Source: [Clostridium] fimetarium (GTDB lineage Bacteria; Bacillota; Clostridia; Lachnospirales; Lachnospiraceae). From it: a stretch of 64,000 bases of DNA. Position numbers and translations under genes: made by a program. Positions 10,301-21,100 of the stretch are shown one piece after another; position 1 is the first letter of the stretch; each line of letters opens with the position of its first letter. The notes beneath the pieces were generated by a model. It ran no database searches and was not told the origin of the DNA. It saw only the letters and a program-made list of their open reading frames with translations. The stretch covers positions 186,001 through 250,000 of the forward strand of contig NZ_FOJI01000001.1 in the NCBI RefSeq assembly GCF_900111235.1. The letters run 5' to 3'.

Positions 10301-10754
10301 AAGAAATCTGCTGAAGAATTCTAATTTTGTAAATGGCAGCATTGACAACTGGGAAAGTGCAATTACTGCACCAGGACAGGCAACAGCAATATTTACAGAT
10401 AACAAGGCGACTTACGCTATAACCAATGTAGGATCAGCTGACTGGAATGTTCAGCTCAAGCAGAGTGGGATTACGCTGGAACAGGGACATAAATATAAAG
10501 TAACCTTTAAGGCTAAGTCAACAGAAGCAAGAACAATTAAAATGGCTATGCTTACAACAAAATATGACTGGTATGGTGGAGCAGATATTGCTTTAACAAA
10601 AGATGTGACGAAAGATGTAGTAGCTGAGTTTACAGTGGATAAAGCTACTGATATGAATATGACAATGGTAGTATCTATGGGTGTGATCGATGGAGTGGCT
10701 ACTCCTGCATCAACCATAACTTTATCAGATTTTTCATTGGTGGAGGTACAGTAG
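7395..10754 (+). CDS. Secreted GH16 endo-beta-glucanase (laminarinase type) with four CBM4-like modules
   Basis: A 1,119-residue modular enzyme predicted to cut beta-1,3- or mixed-linkage glucans outside the cell. Residues 1-29 are a signal peptide; 34-115 form a CARDB/DUF11-like beta domain. Then come NPGTGD (127-132), a hydrophobic helix (137-154), KKKKGKK (155-161) and another signal-like helix ending at AYAAETG (184-190). The GH16 domain (about 236-495) has the catalytic motif EIDAMEVMG: Glu355 nucleophile, Asp357, Glu360 acid/base. Four CBM4/9-like modules follow (about 500-660, 665-815, 816-975, 976-1119). The start is GTG 7395 or TTG 7398 behind AAGGAGGAG (7381-7389); an ATG at 7393 is out of frame. 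There is no C-terminal anchor, so the enzyme may be held by its N-terminal helices or released. Confidence 0.93.
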   Translation: MLKRSKIVAGVAVVFLSMATMMMMPVFAAEDTNRAPELSVQTDKSEYSDSDNIAGIVKVNNLSTNPLTNIEIKVQVPEGYVTEDGKGSSGEWIYTIAQIAKGDTSETNVVFTPKKADQGAVQNANNNPGTGDFSHAQLWVCILLISAGFIVFVVKKKKGKKLITVLLVITMIGAMVPAICMSSAYAAETGTESKTNTATNTITATKDITVAGKNITLLVKMTFENQGQVADKLSYEGYNLKWQDEFNETTLNRDDWNVETHDAGWVNQEKQQYVDSAENIYLKDGKLVLQPIKTVDQNGVTSYTSGRITTQNKENFKYGIFETRVKVPKGQGYLPAFWLMAADENKYGQWPRCGEIDAMEVMGQDTSKAYATLHFGNPHNQSQGTSTLSNDTFSDTYHDFAVEWLPGKINWYMDGVLFHSADNWYSTTEGQGEITYPAPFDQQFYMILNLAVGGSWVGNPDETTDFNNQAYSIDYVKVYQKDSYDENVTKPESSVTQRDPAADGNYIINGDFATAENLTDDKDWKFITALGGDAQAVINNNKIDINNITNGGTADYSVQLVQPNIPLKKGGNYQVTFDAWADEARTMKVGVTGPDNGYVRYMADTKLDLTTQKSKYTFDFSMKQADDANGRMEFNMGNAGSTANIHITNVTLKKISQSDGSNEAKTVLADGNYVYNANFQEGANHLGFWNIKLENGKAYVTPLEDGRRLKIEAPEGTTASKPVVISQNGLALTAGINYALSFKAEGESGKSIQAAVAGKTFDATLDGKNNFYSYSFTMPATSGVNDIAFTISKPGVYYLDEIRIAEDTLIKNGSFNAGLAGYEAFVDTSAKATCVVDSITEKNVAAALTIDNTGDAAWKIQLKQNNVELVKDQWYKLTLDAKSSIDRKLMFAIQRDGSGDNNWDPYSGEQIVDLKSGYQKFTIEFQMTKATDLKSILSISMGAVDGKQITTQHQICIDNINLEKIATPGRNLLKNSNFVNGSIDNWESAITAPGQATAIFTDNKATYAITNVGSADWNVQLKQSGITLEQGHKYKVTFKAKSTEARTIKMAMLTTKYDWYGGADIALTKDVTKDVVAEFTVDKATDMNMTMVVSMGVIDGVATPASTITLSDFSLVEVQ

Positions 10755-10772
10755 TTTATTCATAAGGCAAGA

Positions 10773-10806
10773 ATGGCATGTGGCAGTTTGGCCACGTGTC
10801 ATTTTT
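10773..10806 (+). terminator. Terminator of the GH16 gene
   Basis: A 12-base-pair stem (10773-10784 with 10791-10802, two G-U pairs) with a 6-base loop is followed by a T-run at 10802-10806. Confidence 0.85.
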
Positions 10807-10872
10807 ACATTATTGGGATTTAAATAGTTATACAAGAATAGTGACTTGAACGAAGAGAAAGTTGGTGGCGAC

Positions 10873-10901
10873 TTGTTATAAAACATATATTATGATAGTA
10901 T
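10873..10901 (+). promoter_or_regulatory. Putative sigma-A promoter of the AraC-type gene
   Basis: TTGTTA (10873-10878), a 17-base spacer and TAGTAT (10896-10901) lie about 40 bases before the start codon at 10940. Confidence 0.4.
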
Positions 10902-10939
10902 GAAATTGACACTATTTATTATGTCTGAGGGGTTAGTGT

Positions 10940-11686
10940 ATGAATTATAGAGATGAGTGGCTACTATTTGAAGCTGACGATGATATCGATGAGATGGAAC
11001 ACAGACAAACATCGGAAGAATTCCTTTTTTATCGGTCGGTAGCGCATGGAGATGTAGATGCGGTAAGAAGAAATTGTGAGATGGGAAGGTTTGTGGAGAG
11101 TAATGGCGTGGGAGTATTATCGAAAGATCCTGTTATGAATTTGAAGTATCATTTTGTAATAACAACTGCAATGGTAACTCGTATGTGCAGACAGAATGGT
11201 ATGGAATTAGAGCACGCATTTCGGGTGAGTGACTTCTATATTCAAAAGCTGGATTATATCAGTACAGCGCAGGGCGTAAAAAAATTACATGATGAGATGG
11301 TAATTGATTATACAGAAAAGATGCGCAGATATTATCAGAAAAATATACAATCCAAGTATATCAATGACTGCAAAGAATATATTTATTCTCATATCAAAGA
11401 ACGTATCACGATTGAAAGTCTTGCGGAGGAGTTCGATGTGTCTGCAAGTTATTTCTCGCGTTTATTCAAAAAAGAGACAGGCATTTCTGTGAGTGAATAT
11501 ATCCGAGATCAGAAGATGGAAATCGCGAAGAATCTTTTGCAATTCAGCAATTATTCTATGATTGAGATAGCAAATCGTCTATCATTTTCATCACAAAGTC
11601 ATTTTATACAGCTGTTTAGAGAAAAGGTTGGAGTAACACCTAAGAAATACCGGGACGAGCATTATATGGTCCAGTGGGACCAGTAA
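10940..11686 (+). CDS. AraC-family transcriptional regulator
   Basis: A 248-residue DNA-binding protein. The last 100 residues are an AraC/XylS double helix-turn-helix: ITIESLAEEFDVSASYFSRL is the first HTH and MIEIANRLSFSSQSHFIQLF the second, ending with the usual GVTPKKYR. The N-terminal 140 residues are a mostly helical region without a recognisable cupin or sensor domain; similar AraC proteins in Clostridia sense sugars or partner with two-component systems. It has its own promoter and terminator and sits between the GH16 gene and the giant pectinase gene, so control of one or both is plausible but inferred. AGGGG lies before the ATG. Confidence 0.9.
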   Translation: MNYRDEWLLFEADDDIDEMEHRQTSEEFLFYRSVAHGDVDAVRRNCEMGRFVESNGVGVLSKDPVMNLKYHFVITTAMVTRMCRQNGMELEHAFRVSDFYIQKLDYISTAQGVKKLHDEMVIDYTEKMRRYYQKNIQSKYINDCKEYIYSHIKERITIESLAEEFDVSASYFSRLFKKETGISVSEYIRDQKMEIAKNLLQFSNYSMIEIANRLSFSSQSHFIQLFREKVGVTPKKYRDEHYMVQWDQ

Positions 11687-11749
11687 CCATAAAAGATATG
11701 AGAAATATCCATTACTACAGCGAACTTTGCGAGCTCAGTGACATAAAGA

Positions 11750-11794
11750 AACGCTACAACCCATTATTCATAAGGGTTGTAGCGTTATTTTTTT
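11750..11794 (+). terminator. Terminator of the AraC-type gene
   Basis: A perfect 13-base-pair stem (AACGCTACAACCC 11750-11762 with 11774-11786), an 11-base loop and seven T (11788-11794). Confidence 0.9.
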
Positions 11795-12148
11795 GCTGTA
11801 ATTCTAGTTTAATTCTAAAGTTATTCACTTCCATTTATGCTGCAAAATATATTATCTAATTCATTTATATTAATGTATCGTTCAGTTCTACTATTTGTCA
11901 TCATTTACTACAATATGCAGAATCACACCTATGTATTGCTATGTTCTATGTATACATTCATAAAATAGTCATATTTGCACAGTTTCATTGCGTATATGAT
12001 GTGTATTTCCGTTTAAATCGATATACAATTAAGAGGTTCAAAGAAAACTGTTGTGAATTGTACTATTAATAGTTGCAAAAACAAAGAATATTTGTTGATA
12101 ATGTTCAAGAGTATTTGCATACAACAATTATAAAAGGAGTGGCTAAAA
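11795..12148. other. Gene-free AT-rich leader region before the giant PL11 gene
   Basis: About 350 bases without a credible gene on either strand. It must hold the promoter of the long downstream gene, but no -35/-10 pair stands out. AAAAGGAGTGG (12133-12143) is the ribosome binding site for the ATG at 12149. Confidence 0.5.
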
Positions 12149-15100
12149 ATGAAAATAATTAGTTTTTTTATGTCAAAAGGAAGGCTTAGACGTATTGAAG
12201 CACTTTTTCTTGTGGTTATCTTAACAACGACTAGTGTTTTACTTACAGTGAATGTATCGGCAGAAACAGTGTCATGGAAAAATGACATCTCATCCACGTT
12301 AAAGGATGTGTCAGATGGAATGGAAAATAGTCAGAACTATGAAGATGCTTTAGCAAAGCTGAACTCAGGTCTAGATGGTTTAGAGAGTGCAGCAACCGTA
12401 GACGGGCTAGCAGTAACGCAAGTAGGAACCGATTTTGTCACATTGGAATGGGACGCATTTAACTCAGAGGACATTGTGGGATACAATGTATATTGGGCTG
12501 ATAAAGATACAGATACGCAAGTTTATGCAAAGCTAAAAGGTGATGGAACAAAAGCGGCAGACGATGACACATCGTCTATCACAGTAGAAAATAATACGAC
12601 AAGTTTTACATACAATAAATCAACACATGTAAATTATTACTTTAAGGTGTCACCTGTTCTTAAGGGTGGAGAGGGCGCAAAGACAGCATCAGTTAAGTCC
12701 CCAACCGCAACAGAATTTGATCTATACCTTGAGAATCTTGACAGAGGTTTGGTAGTGGTACCAACGTCAGGGGGAATGTTCCTTAGCTGGAGATTACTTG
12801 GTACAGAAGTAACAGGCTATAGTGCAACGGGACTTACAGGAACAGATTTTAATGTTTATAAGGATGGAACAAAGCTTGCAACTGTAACAGATAGTACAAA
12901 CTATATGGTTACAGGTGGCGCAATAGAGAGTACATATACAGTAGTACCAATTGTCAATGGAGAGGAAGTTGCTAAAGATACATCTGATGCAGCTATCAAG
13001 ATGACAACAGGAGAAGGCGCTGCTGGGTATATGGATATTGCACTGCAGGCACCTGCTAATACAACAATTGAAGAAACTTATGGAATTTCAACAGCTGAAG
13101 TTACCTTGTTAAAGCAAAATCGTACAGATATATACTCAACAACAGAAATCACTTACGCTGCAACAGATGTCAGTGTTGGTGATGTTGATGCAGATGGAGA
13201 ATACGAATTCATTGTTAAATGGGATCCATCACTTGCAAAGGATGTATCGCAGCAAGGATATACTGGAAAACAGTATATTGACTGTTATGAATTAGATGGA
13301 ACACTTCGTTGGAGAATTGATCTTGGTATCAATATTCGTTCAGGTGCACATTATACAGAGTTCTTAGTAGAAGATTATAATCAGGATGGATATGCTGAAG
13401 TGGCAATGAAGACTGCTCCAGGAACAAAAATCTTGACATTTAAAAACAATAACCAGAATGAAATTGCTACGGAGAAATATATTACAATTCCGGAAGAGGA
13501 TACTGCTAATACAGAAAATACTGATAATTATGTATATTCTGCAGCGCAGTACAGAGAACATTTGATTAAAATGTTCATGGACTGGGGAGTATGGGCTAAT
13601 GATTCTAAAGATATGACTGATGCAAAAGCCGCATGGGATAAGAACTTAATTAACTTATTTGCACCGGAAAGTGGTAAGGCAACAGTTACAACTAAGAATG
13701 CAGATGGAACTTATACATCTACAAATATGTCATTAGTAGAAGCAGGGTTTAATGCAAATGACGTTGTTGTGAATGTACCTATAAGAGATGCAGATGGTAA
13801 TGTAGTGTATCATGCAGATGGTGTCGCAAATGCTTATATGCAGACCGTTTTATACAATTCAGTAGGTACAGATCTTACAGCAGCTACTGGATTAGTAGAC
13901 TCTATGAATCATGTAGGAGGATATACAGTAGAAGAAGCAACAGCGCTTGCTGATTACTTCCTGAGTGGATATCAATACCGTATGAAGAAGCATAACCTCA
14001 ATAATTATGAAGGCTATATTATTTCAGGCTCTGAATATTTGACAGTATTCAATGGCATGACAGGTGCTGAGACGGATACAATTATGTACCCATTTGCACG
14101 TGAAGATGATGGTATGCTTTGGGGCGATTATGCGATGAATTACATGGAACCTGGTAACAGGAATGACAGATTCCTTGCAACAACAGCTTATCTGGATGGC
14201 GAAACACCTTCTATGGTATTTGCACGTGGTTATTATACAAGAGCAACAATAGCTACTTACAAATTAAGCGCAGAGGGAAAATTCGTGCCAGGATGGACAA
14301 TTGATAGTGGTTGGACAGTAATGACGAACCCATTCAATGATGGCCCTCATGGATTTGATGGTAATAATACAGACACCGGGACCAATGGAGTACGAAAAGG
14401 CCTGCTTTCAGGACAAGGGGACCATTACATGACAGTTGGTGATGTTGATAGCGATGGGTGCCAGGAAATTATATTTGGTGGTGCAATTGTAGACAATAAT
14501 GGTGATCTATACAGCAGTGGTAGAGCATATTTACCAGATGGAGTAACGTATTCGAAGTATGGACACGGAGACTCAATTCACCTTACAGATATTGATCCTG
14601 ACAGACCAGGATTAGAGATGTTCTCATGTTTCGAAGGTGGTACAGGTGCACCATATGGTACAGCACTTAGAGATGCAGCTACCAATGTTGCAATTGCAGG
14701 AGCTAACTCAGTGTATTCAGGAGCAGATACAGGACGTTGCATTATTGGCGATTTCAATGCAGGAATCAGAGGAATTGAATTATCTGGTATGGCATTCACA
14801 GACTGCAAAGGAAATGTTATCTCAGGTACATCAATTACAACGAATCAGAATCTGAAGTTCTGTGCAGATATGACAACACAAGGTTACCTTGGAACAACAA
14901 TTGGAAAAGCAAATGGAACTGCAGTACAGACTGTGGCAACTCTTACAGGAACATCTTCCAATAATGGTACAAAGGGTAATGCGGGTTTAATTGCAGATAT
15001 CCTTGGTGATTGGAGAGAAGAAGTTATCACAAGAACAACAGACAGTTCAGCACTTCGTATCTATACATCGACAGAGGTTACATCACATAAGATGTATACA

Positions 15101-18100
15101 CTTATGCATGACACACAGTACAGAGCGCAGGTTTCAGGGCAGAATTCAACATATAATCAGCCATCATATACAAGCTTCTATTTTGCAGCTGATACAGACT
15201 GGGGATATGTACCAATCCCAACTGCAAAAAAAGATCAGGAGCCAGGTATTGTAGAAATTCAGCCAACAAGTGTTTCATTTGACAATACAAGTCTTATGGT
15301 AAAAGAAGGTGCGCAGACAATAGTTACAGCTAATTTTGCACCAGAAAAAACAACTAATAAAACAGTTACATATACATCATCAGATCAAAGCATTGCAACA
15401 GTTAGCAATGACGGAACAGTGACAGGTGTAAAGGCCGGAACAACAACTATTATTGCAACAACTCAAAATGGCCTTACAGCAACGATAAAGGTGTATATCA
15501 AAGCACAGTACAAGGATGCGGGTACAGATACATTTGCAATGAATGGGTCAAAAGCATTCACATTTGGTACGGCAGCAGTTTCTGAAACAACTTTAGTTGG
15601 AAAAGACGCTGCTTATACATCAGCTAAAGGATTCGGATGGGACAATGCAGGGACAATTGCATTAAATGAAGGTACGAATTATGTAGCAGGTAATAATGTA
15701 AGAACAGCTGGAACAACAACAACATATGACTATCCTACATTTGTACTTGATGTGCCAGCTGGTATCTATGAAGTAACTTTAGTACAAGGATCAGATACAG
15801 TAGATTCTGTAAATGGTGCTTATATGGAAGGTGATATGTATTCTGTAAGATGGAATGAGGAAGCATTTTCAACATCATTTACAGAACCATCAGCATTAAA
15901 AAATATAGTGACAATAGCAGGAACAGATAAGACAAATACTGTAACAACTGCAGTTGCAGATGGACAGTTAACGATTCAGTTAGCTACAAGTCTTACAGAT
16001 GCAGGTGTATCAGGAACAACTTATATTAAATCAATCAACGTTAAGAGAGTATCTCAGATTATAGCAGATTCAGAAAATCCGACACTTAGATTTATTGGGG
16101 ACTCAACAGTAGCAACTTATCCACCAGAGGATGGCGGAACATGGACACCAATTCCAGAAAGAACCGGTTGGGGTTCAGAATTTGCACTGAAACAGTTTAT
16201 GAAAAACACTGCTAATATTGTTAACAAAGCAGTAGCAGGAAGTTCAATTAAGAGTTATGTATCTGATGGATATTATAATGATTTCTTTAGGACATCACAT
16301 CCTGGAGATACAGTAGTAATTGAAGGTGGTATTAATGATAGTGCAGCAGGACGTCGCTACTGTGATGCAGCAAGTTATGAAGCATATTTACGCTACTTCA
16401 TATCTTCCTGTCAGGCATTTGGACTTGATGTAGTAATTAGCTCGGGAACAAGCTCAGCCACGACATATACAGCAGTTATGCAAAAGCTTTCAACAGAGTT
16501 AAATCTTCCATATATAGATTTGCTTACACAGTATAATACATACAAGTCAACGATTACAGCAGCAGAACAAGGTGATATGACAGTAGATGGAACCCATCTT
16601 ACAAGAGTTGGTGGAGTGATTGCAGCACAGATTGTTGCAAATGGTTTGTCAAAACTGGAAGGGCTATCTATTTCAGGTTATGTGAATGAAAAAGCAATTA
16701 CGACAACGGCGCCAACAGCAGTTGCTACTGGATTATCGGCAAAGGCTCAGACAGCAGGAAGTGTAACACTTGCGTGGGCAATCAGTGAGGATACGCTTTA
16801 TGATCCAGATCAATTAATTACACGTTTTAATGTATATCGTAAAGCGAAAGGTGCAGATAATAGCACATTTGCTCAGGTTGGACAGACAAGAGCCTATGTA
16901 TCAGCTTCAATGTCAGCACCTAAGCTTGAAGTAACAATTGAGGCACCAGTAACAGGTTCTTATGATTATGCAGTATCAGTCGTAGGCTTCGCTGGGGAAG
17001 GAACTAAGACAGGAGCAATAACAGTTGATGCATATACAGCAACAGCAAGAACAAGTCTTTATAATATTGTAGAAAAGTATAGCGAACAATTATATGATGC
17101 AACTCACTATACAGCAGCAAGCTATGCAGTACTTAAGTTAGCACTTACAAAGGCAGAAGCGGTATTAGCAGATGGATCAGCAACTGATGATACAATTAAT
17201 ACAACATTAACGGCAGTTAATTCAGCAGTTAGTGGGTTAGTGCTAAATGTAACAGAGGCAATGAAAACAGATTTCCAGAGTGAAGCTTCAGGATCAATCT
17301 GGGGAACAACAGGACATACACTTCTATCTGTTAAGATGGAGGACAATGGTAATAAGTTAGCGAATACTTATGTAGAAGCAGCTGGAACACGTAATACGAC
17401 AAAAGCAGTTACGGCAGTTGATTCAAAAGTATTAGATGTGGAATTTGAGTGGTTACCTGGTCAGCCGGACACAAGAAATTGTGTAGAGGTTCAGCTCAAG
17501 GATGCAGCAGGAGCTATTTTCTCACTTAAGACATCAAATAATGGACATATCGGATATGTAGTTGGAGATGATACAACACAAATAGCTTATTTACAAGGTG
17601 ATGGCTTTCAGGCAGCTAATACGCTTGCCACTGATTGTGGATTAACCAATGATATTTGGTACAACGTAAGAGTAGTATTTAACTTTAACAATCACACAGC
17701 AGATTTATATTTAGTACCAAGAGATGATTTTACCAAGGAGTCAGCAGTAGTAAAAGATATTGCTATTTCAGCGGCAACAACACAGATCACAACGCTTAAT
17801 TTCTTATCAATGAGAGGTAAGAATGATGCTGGAGGTAATGATTTATCTGTTCTTTGGGATACATACATGGATAACTTTGGTATCTACTATGCAGCAGAAG
17901 AAGTAGTGACTGATGCAACAGGTTATAACGATGCAGTAACTGCATATGATGCAGCGATTAAAGGAATTGCAGCAAGTACATTAACAAATGATGAATTTGC
18001 ATTAGCAGGAATAGTAAAAGATATTATGGATGCCAACGTAGGATTTGCAACTACAGCGGACTATGCCTATGCGATTTCCGTATTAGACACAGCGACGAAG

Positions 18101-21100
18101 GCAGTTCCAACACAGACACCAGCAACATCAATTGCAACAGGTGATGATATCTCGGTAGTAGCAGGACTTAGCAAAGATATTACAGCCACAATGGCTCCAA
18201 CGAATGCGAACGAAGAGATTACATGGTCATCATCAGATAAAACAGTTGCAACAGTAACAGGAAACGGCTCAAATGCAACAGTGAAAGCTCAAAAAGCTGG
18301 CAGCACAACAATTACAGCAACAACAACTAGCGGTAAGAGCGATTCAATGGTAGTAACAGTAGTTGGAACTGTTTATACATTTGGTACGAATGGAAATGTA
18401 ACAGCAGGTTCAGCTTACAATAAAGAAACAGGATTTGGATTTAATAATTATACATATCCAGATGCAGCAGCAGGATTTGTAGCTGATAATTCAGCTTATC
18501 CTACAGCAACCTACAGTTATATAAGAAGAAATCTTAGCAAAGTATCAGGAACTTCTTATGTGGATGCAAATAATTCAGCCACAGATTACCTTGCAATTAA
18601 TGCACAGGCGTGGAATGAAATGCCAGTACCAGTTGAAGGCCAGTCAACAAGAGATGAAGATATTATTAAATATGTAAATACATCATCCTTTGATATGGAC
18701 CTTAAAAATGGTAACTATGAAGTAACGTTGACATTGACTAATCCATCAAAGAATCCAATTGATGTAGTAGTTGATGCAGAAGATATTGTAAGATACACAA
18801 GTGGTGATAATGCAAATAATTTCGCAGCAGTAACACTTGGCGGATATCAGACAAAGACAGTAACATTTAATATTGCACTTACAGATGGTCAATTAACATT
18901 AAGATTTGCTCAGAATACAGCTGCTTCTACAGTAGAAACTGCCGGAACTAAGACAGTCTGCGTTAAAAGCGTAAGTGTTGTTGAAGATAAAGCACAGACA
19001 ACAGGCGATGTTCCAACAATCTTTATCGCTGGTGATTCAACAGTTCAGACATATACAGATACATCATATAGAGCAAGCTGGGCTCAGTTACTCTATACAA
19101 TGTTTGGCGGAACAGCTGATTCAGTATTGGAAGAAACATCAACAGGTTATGCAAAATATAAAACAGCTTCAGTCGTAATTGAGAATTATGCAAGAGATGC
19201 AAGAAGTACAGTTTCATTCTTGGAAGAAGGTAGACTGAACAAGATCCTTCTTAATGTAAAACCAGGTGATTATGTATTTGCACAGTTAGGTCATAATGAT
19301 GATTACTGGCAGAGAACGAACAGGGCAGCAACAGTAGAAGAATACAAAGCCAATCTGTTAGCATACAAAAAAGCCATTGAAGAACGTGGCGGTACTTTTG
19401 TTCTTGTAACACCTATTTCACTTGCTTCCTATACAGAAAATGGAAGTGTGGAAGAAAGATTTACAGATTATCGTGAGGGAATGCTTGAATTAGCAGCTGC
19501 AAATAATATTCCCGTAATCGATTTAATGGGTTCGACTGTAGCAATGTTAAATGGACTTGGTTCAGTTGCAGCAGTAGATGCATTATCGATGTATAGAAGC
19601 GATTATGTTCATACTTTATTAAATGGTGGAAAGATATATACACAGCTGGTAGCGAATTTGATCGGTTCATACAACGAAGATAATCAGTTGGATACCTTAA
19701 AATCAGGTCTTACTCAAGTTAATGTTTCGGTAGTATTACCTGAGAGAGCAAAGTCAGTTATTGTAGGTCAGACAGCGGCTATGCCAGCAACAACAACAGG
19801 ATTAGATGGAACAACAGTTAAATATGTATCTTCTAATGCAGCGGTAGCAACAATTGATGCAAATGGTGTTGTTACAGCGGTTGCAGAAGGCAATGCAATC
19901 ATAACAGCAATAGTAATACCTTCTGCAATTATAGACTCAGTAGATGATACTGTTTATACAGACAATTGTCTTGTGACAGTAAAGTCAGAACAAGTAGCAG
20001 GCATTAAAACAGCATCATTTAGCACACCAAATGAAAATGCAGTAAATGCAGTAACAATAGAGGAAGTAACAGAAGATGCAGTAAATGCAGTAACTGCAGA
20101 GGCAGTAACAACAGAAACAGCAACAGCATTGTTTAACGCCACTGTTGCCAGTGACCTTGTAGAAGAAGTAAAGGCTTATGATGCAACAGCATGGAAATCA
20201 TTACAGGAAGCGATTGCAGTTTTAAATATAAAGATGGGGTTGATGGCAGATGATTCTACACCTCTTAACTTTGATGCAAGTTTTGCTAACAAGATGATTG
20301 CTGTAAGAGAAGCATTAAAGACAGTGGAAGGAATGTCTTTAGTAGATGTAACCACAAGTGAAGATTCTATTACAAGAGCAGAAAAAGCAATTGCTAATCA
20401 AGCATTGTATACAGAAAGTTCATTAGCAACAGTAGCGACAGCACTTGAAGAATTAAATGCCGTGATTGAAAAGTTAGATGGCATGAATGCAATTGTAACA
20501 CAAGCAATAAGCACAATGGATTACTGGTTAACGGGAATAGATACTACTTCAGTACCAAAATCATTTAGCTTGTATGCAGATATGGATATTGCTAGTACAA
20601 CGACTGCATATAAAACAGCAGGTTATACATCGATTACACGTGATAAGGTATATTCAGCAGAAACAGGTTATGGACTTGCGTCAGCATTCGCAAATGATAA
20701 GGCAGCAGGACGTAACAGAGCAAGTGGAAATTCATTATTGGATGACTGGTTCTTTGCAAGTAAATTTAAAGCAGATCTACCAGCTGGAAACTATAAGGTA
20801 ACTTATTATAGCGGGGATTTGATGGCCGGGTGTAAAGCTAAGAGTCAGATAACTATTACGGATGCCAGCGGTAAAGAATTAGCTAAGAATGATGCAGTAA
20901 CTGCAGCAGCAGCATCTTACACAGTAAGAGATGTTGGGCTTACAGTAGCAGAAGCAGGAACGATTGACTTTACATTTGGCGGCTATTATAATGCAATATT
21001 AATTGAACAAATTGTAGATATAGATGTCGATGCAGTCAATATGGATGGATTAAAGACATTGGTAGAGAAAATTGATGCAGAAAAACTTCAAGAAGCAAAT

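Noticed and set aside
10755-10939. Second half of the giant enzymes being in the GH16 operon
   Set aside because: A strong terminator at 10773-10806 and a separate promoter-like sequence before the AraC gene separate the units.
12013-12297. 94-residue minus-strand ORF over the PL11 gene start
   Set aside because: It overlaps the signal-peptide region of the PL11 gene, has no recognisable sequence and is best explained as an antisense shadow.
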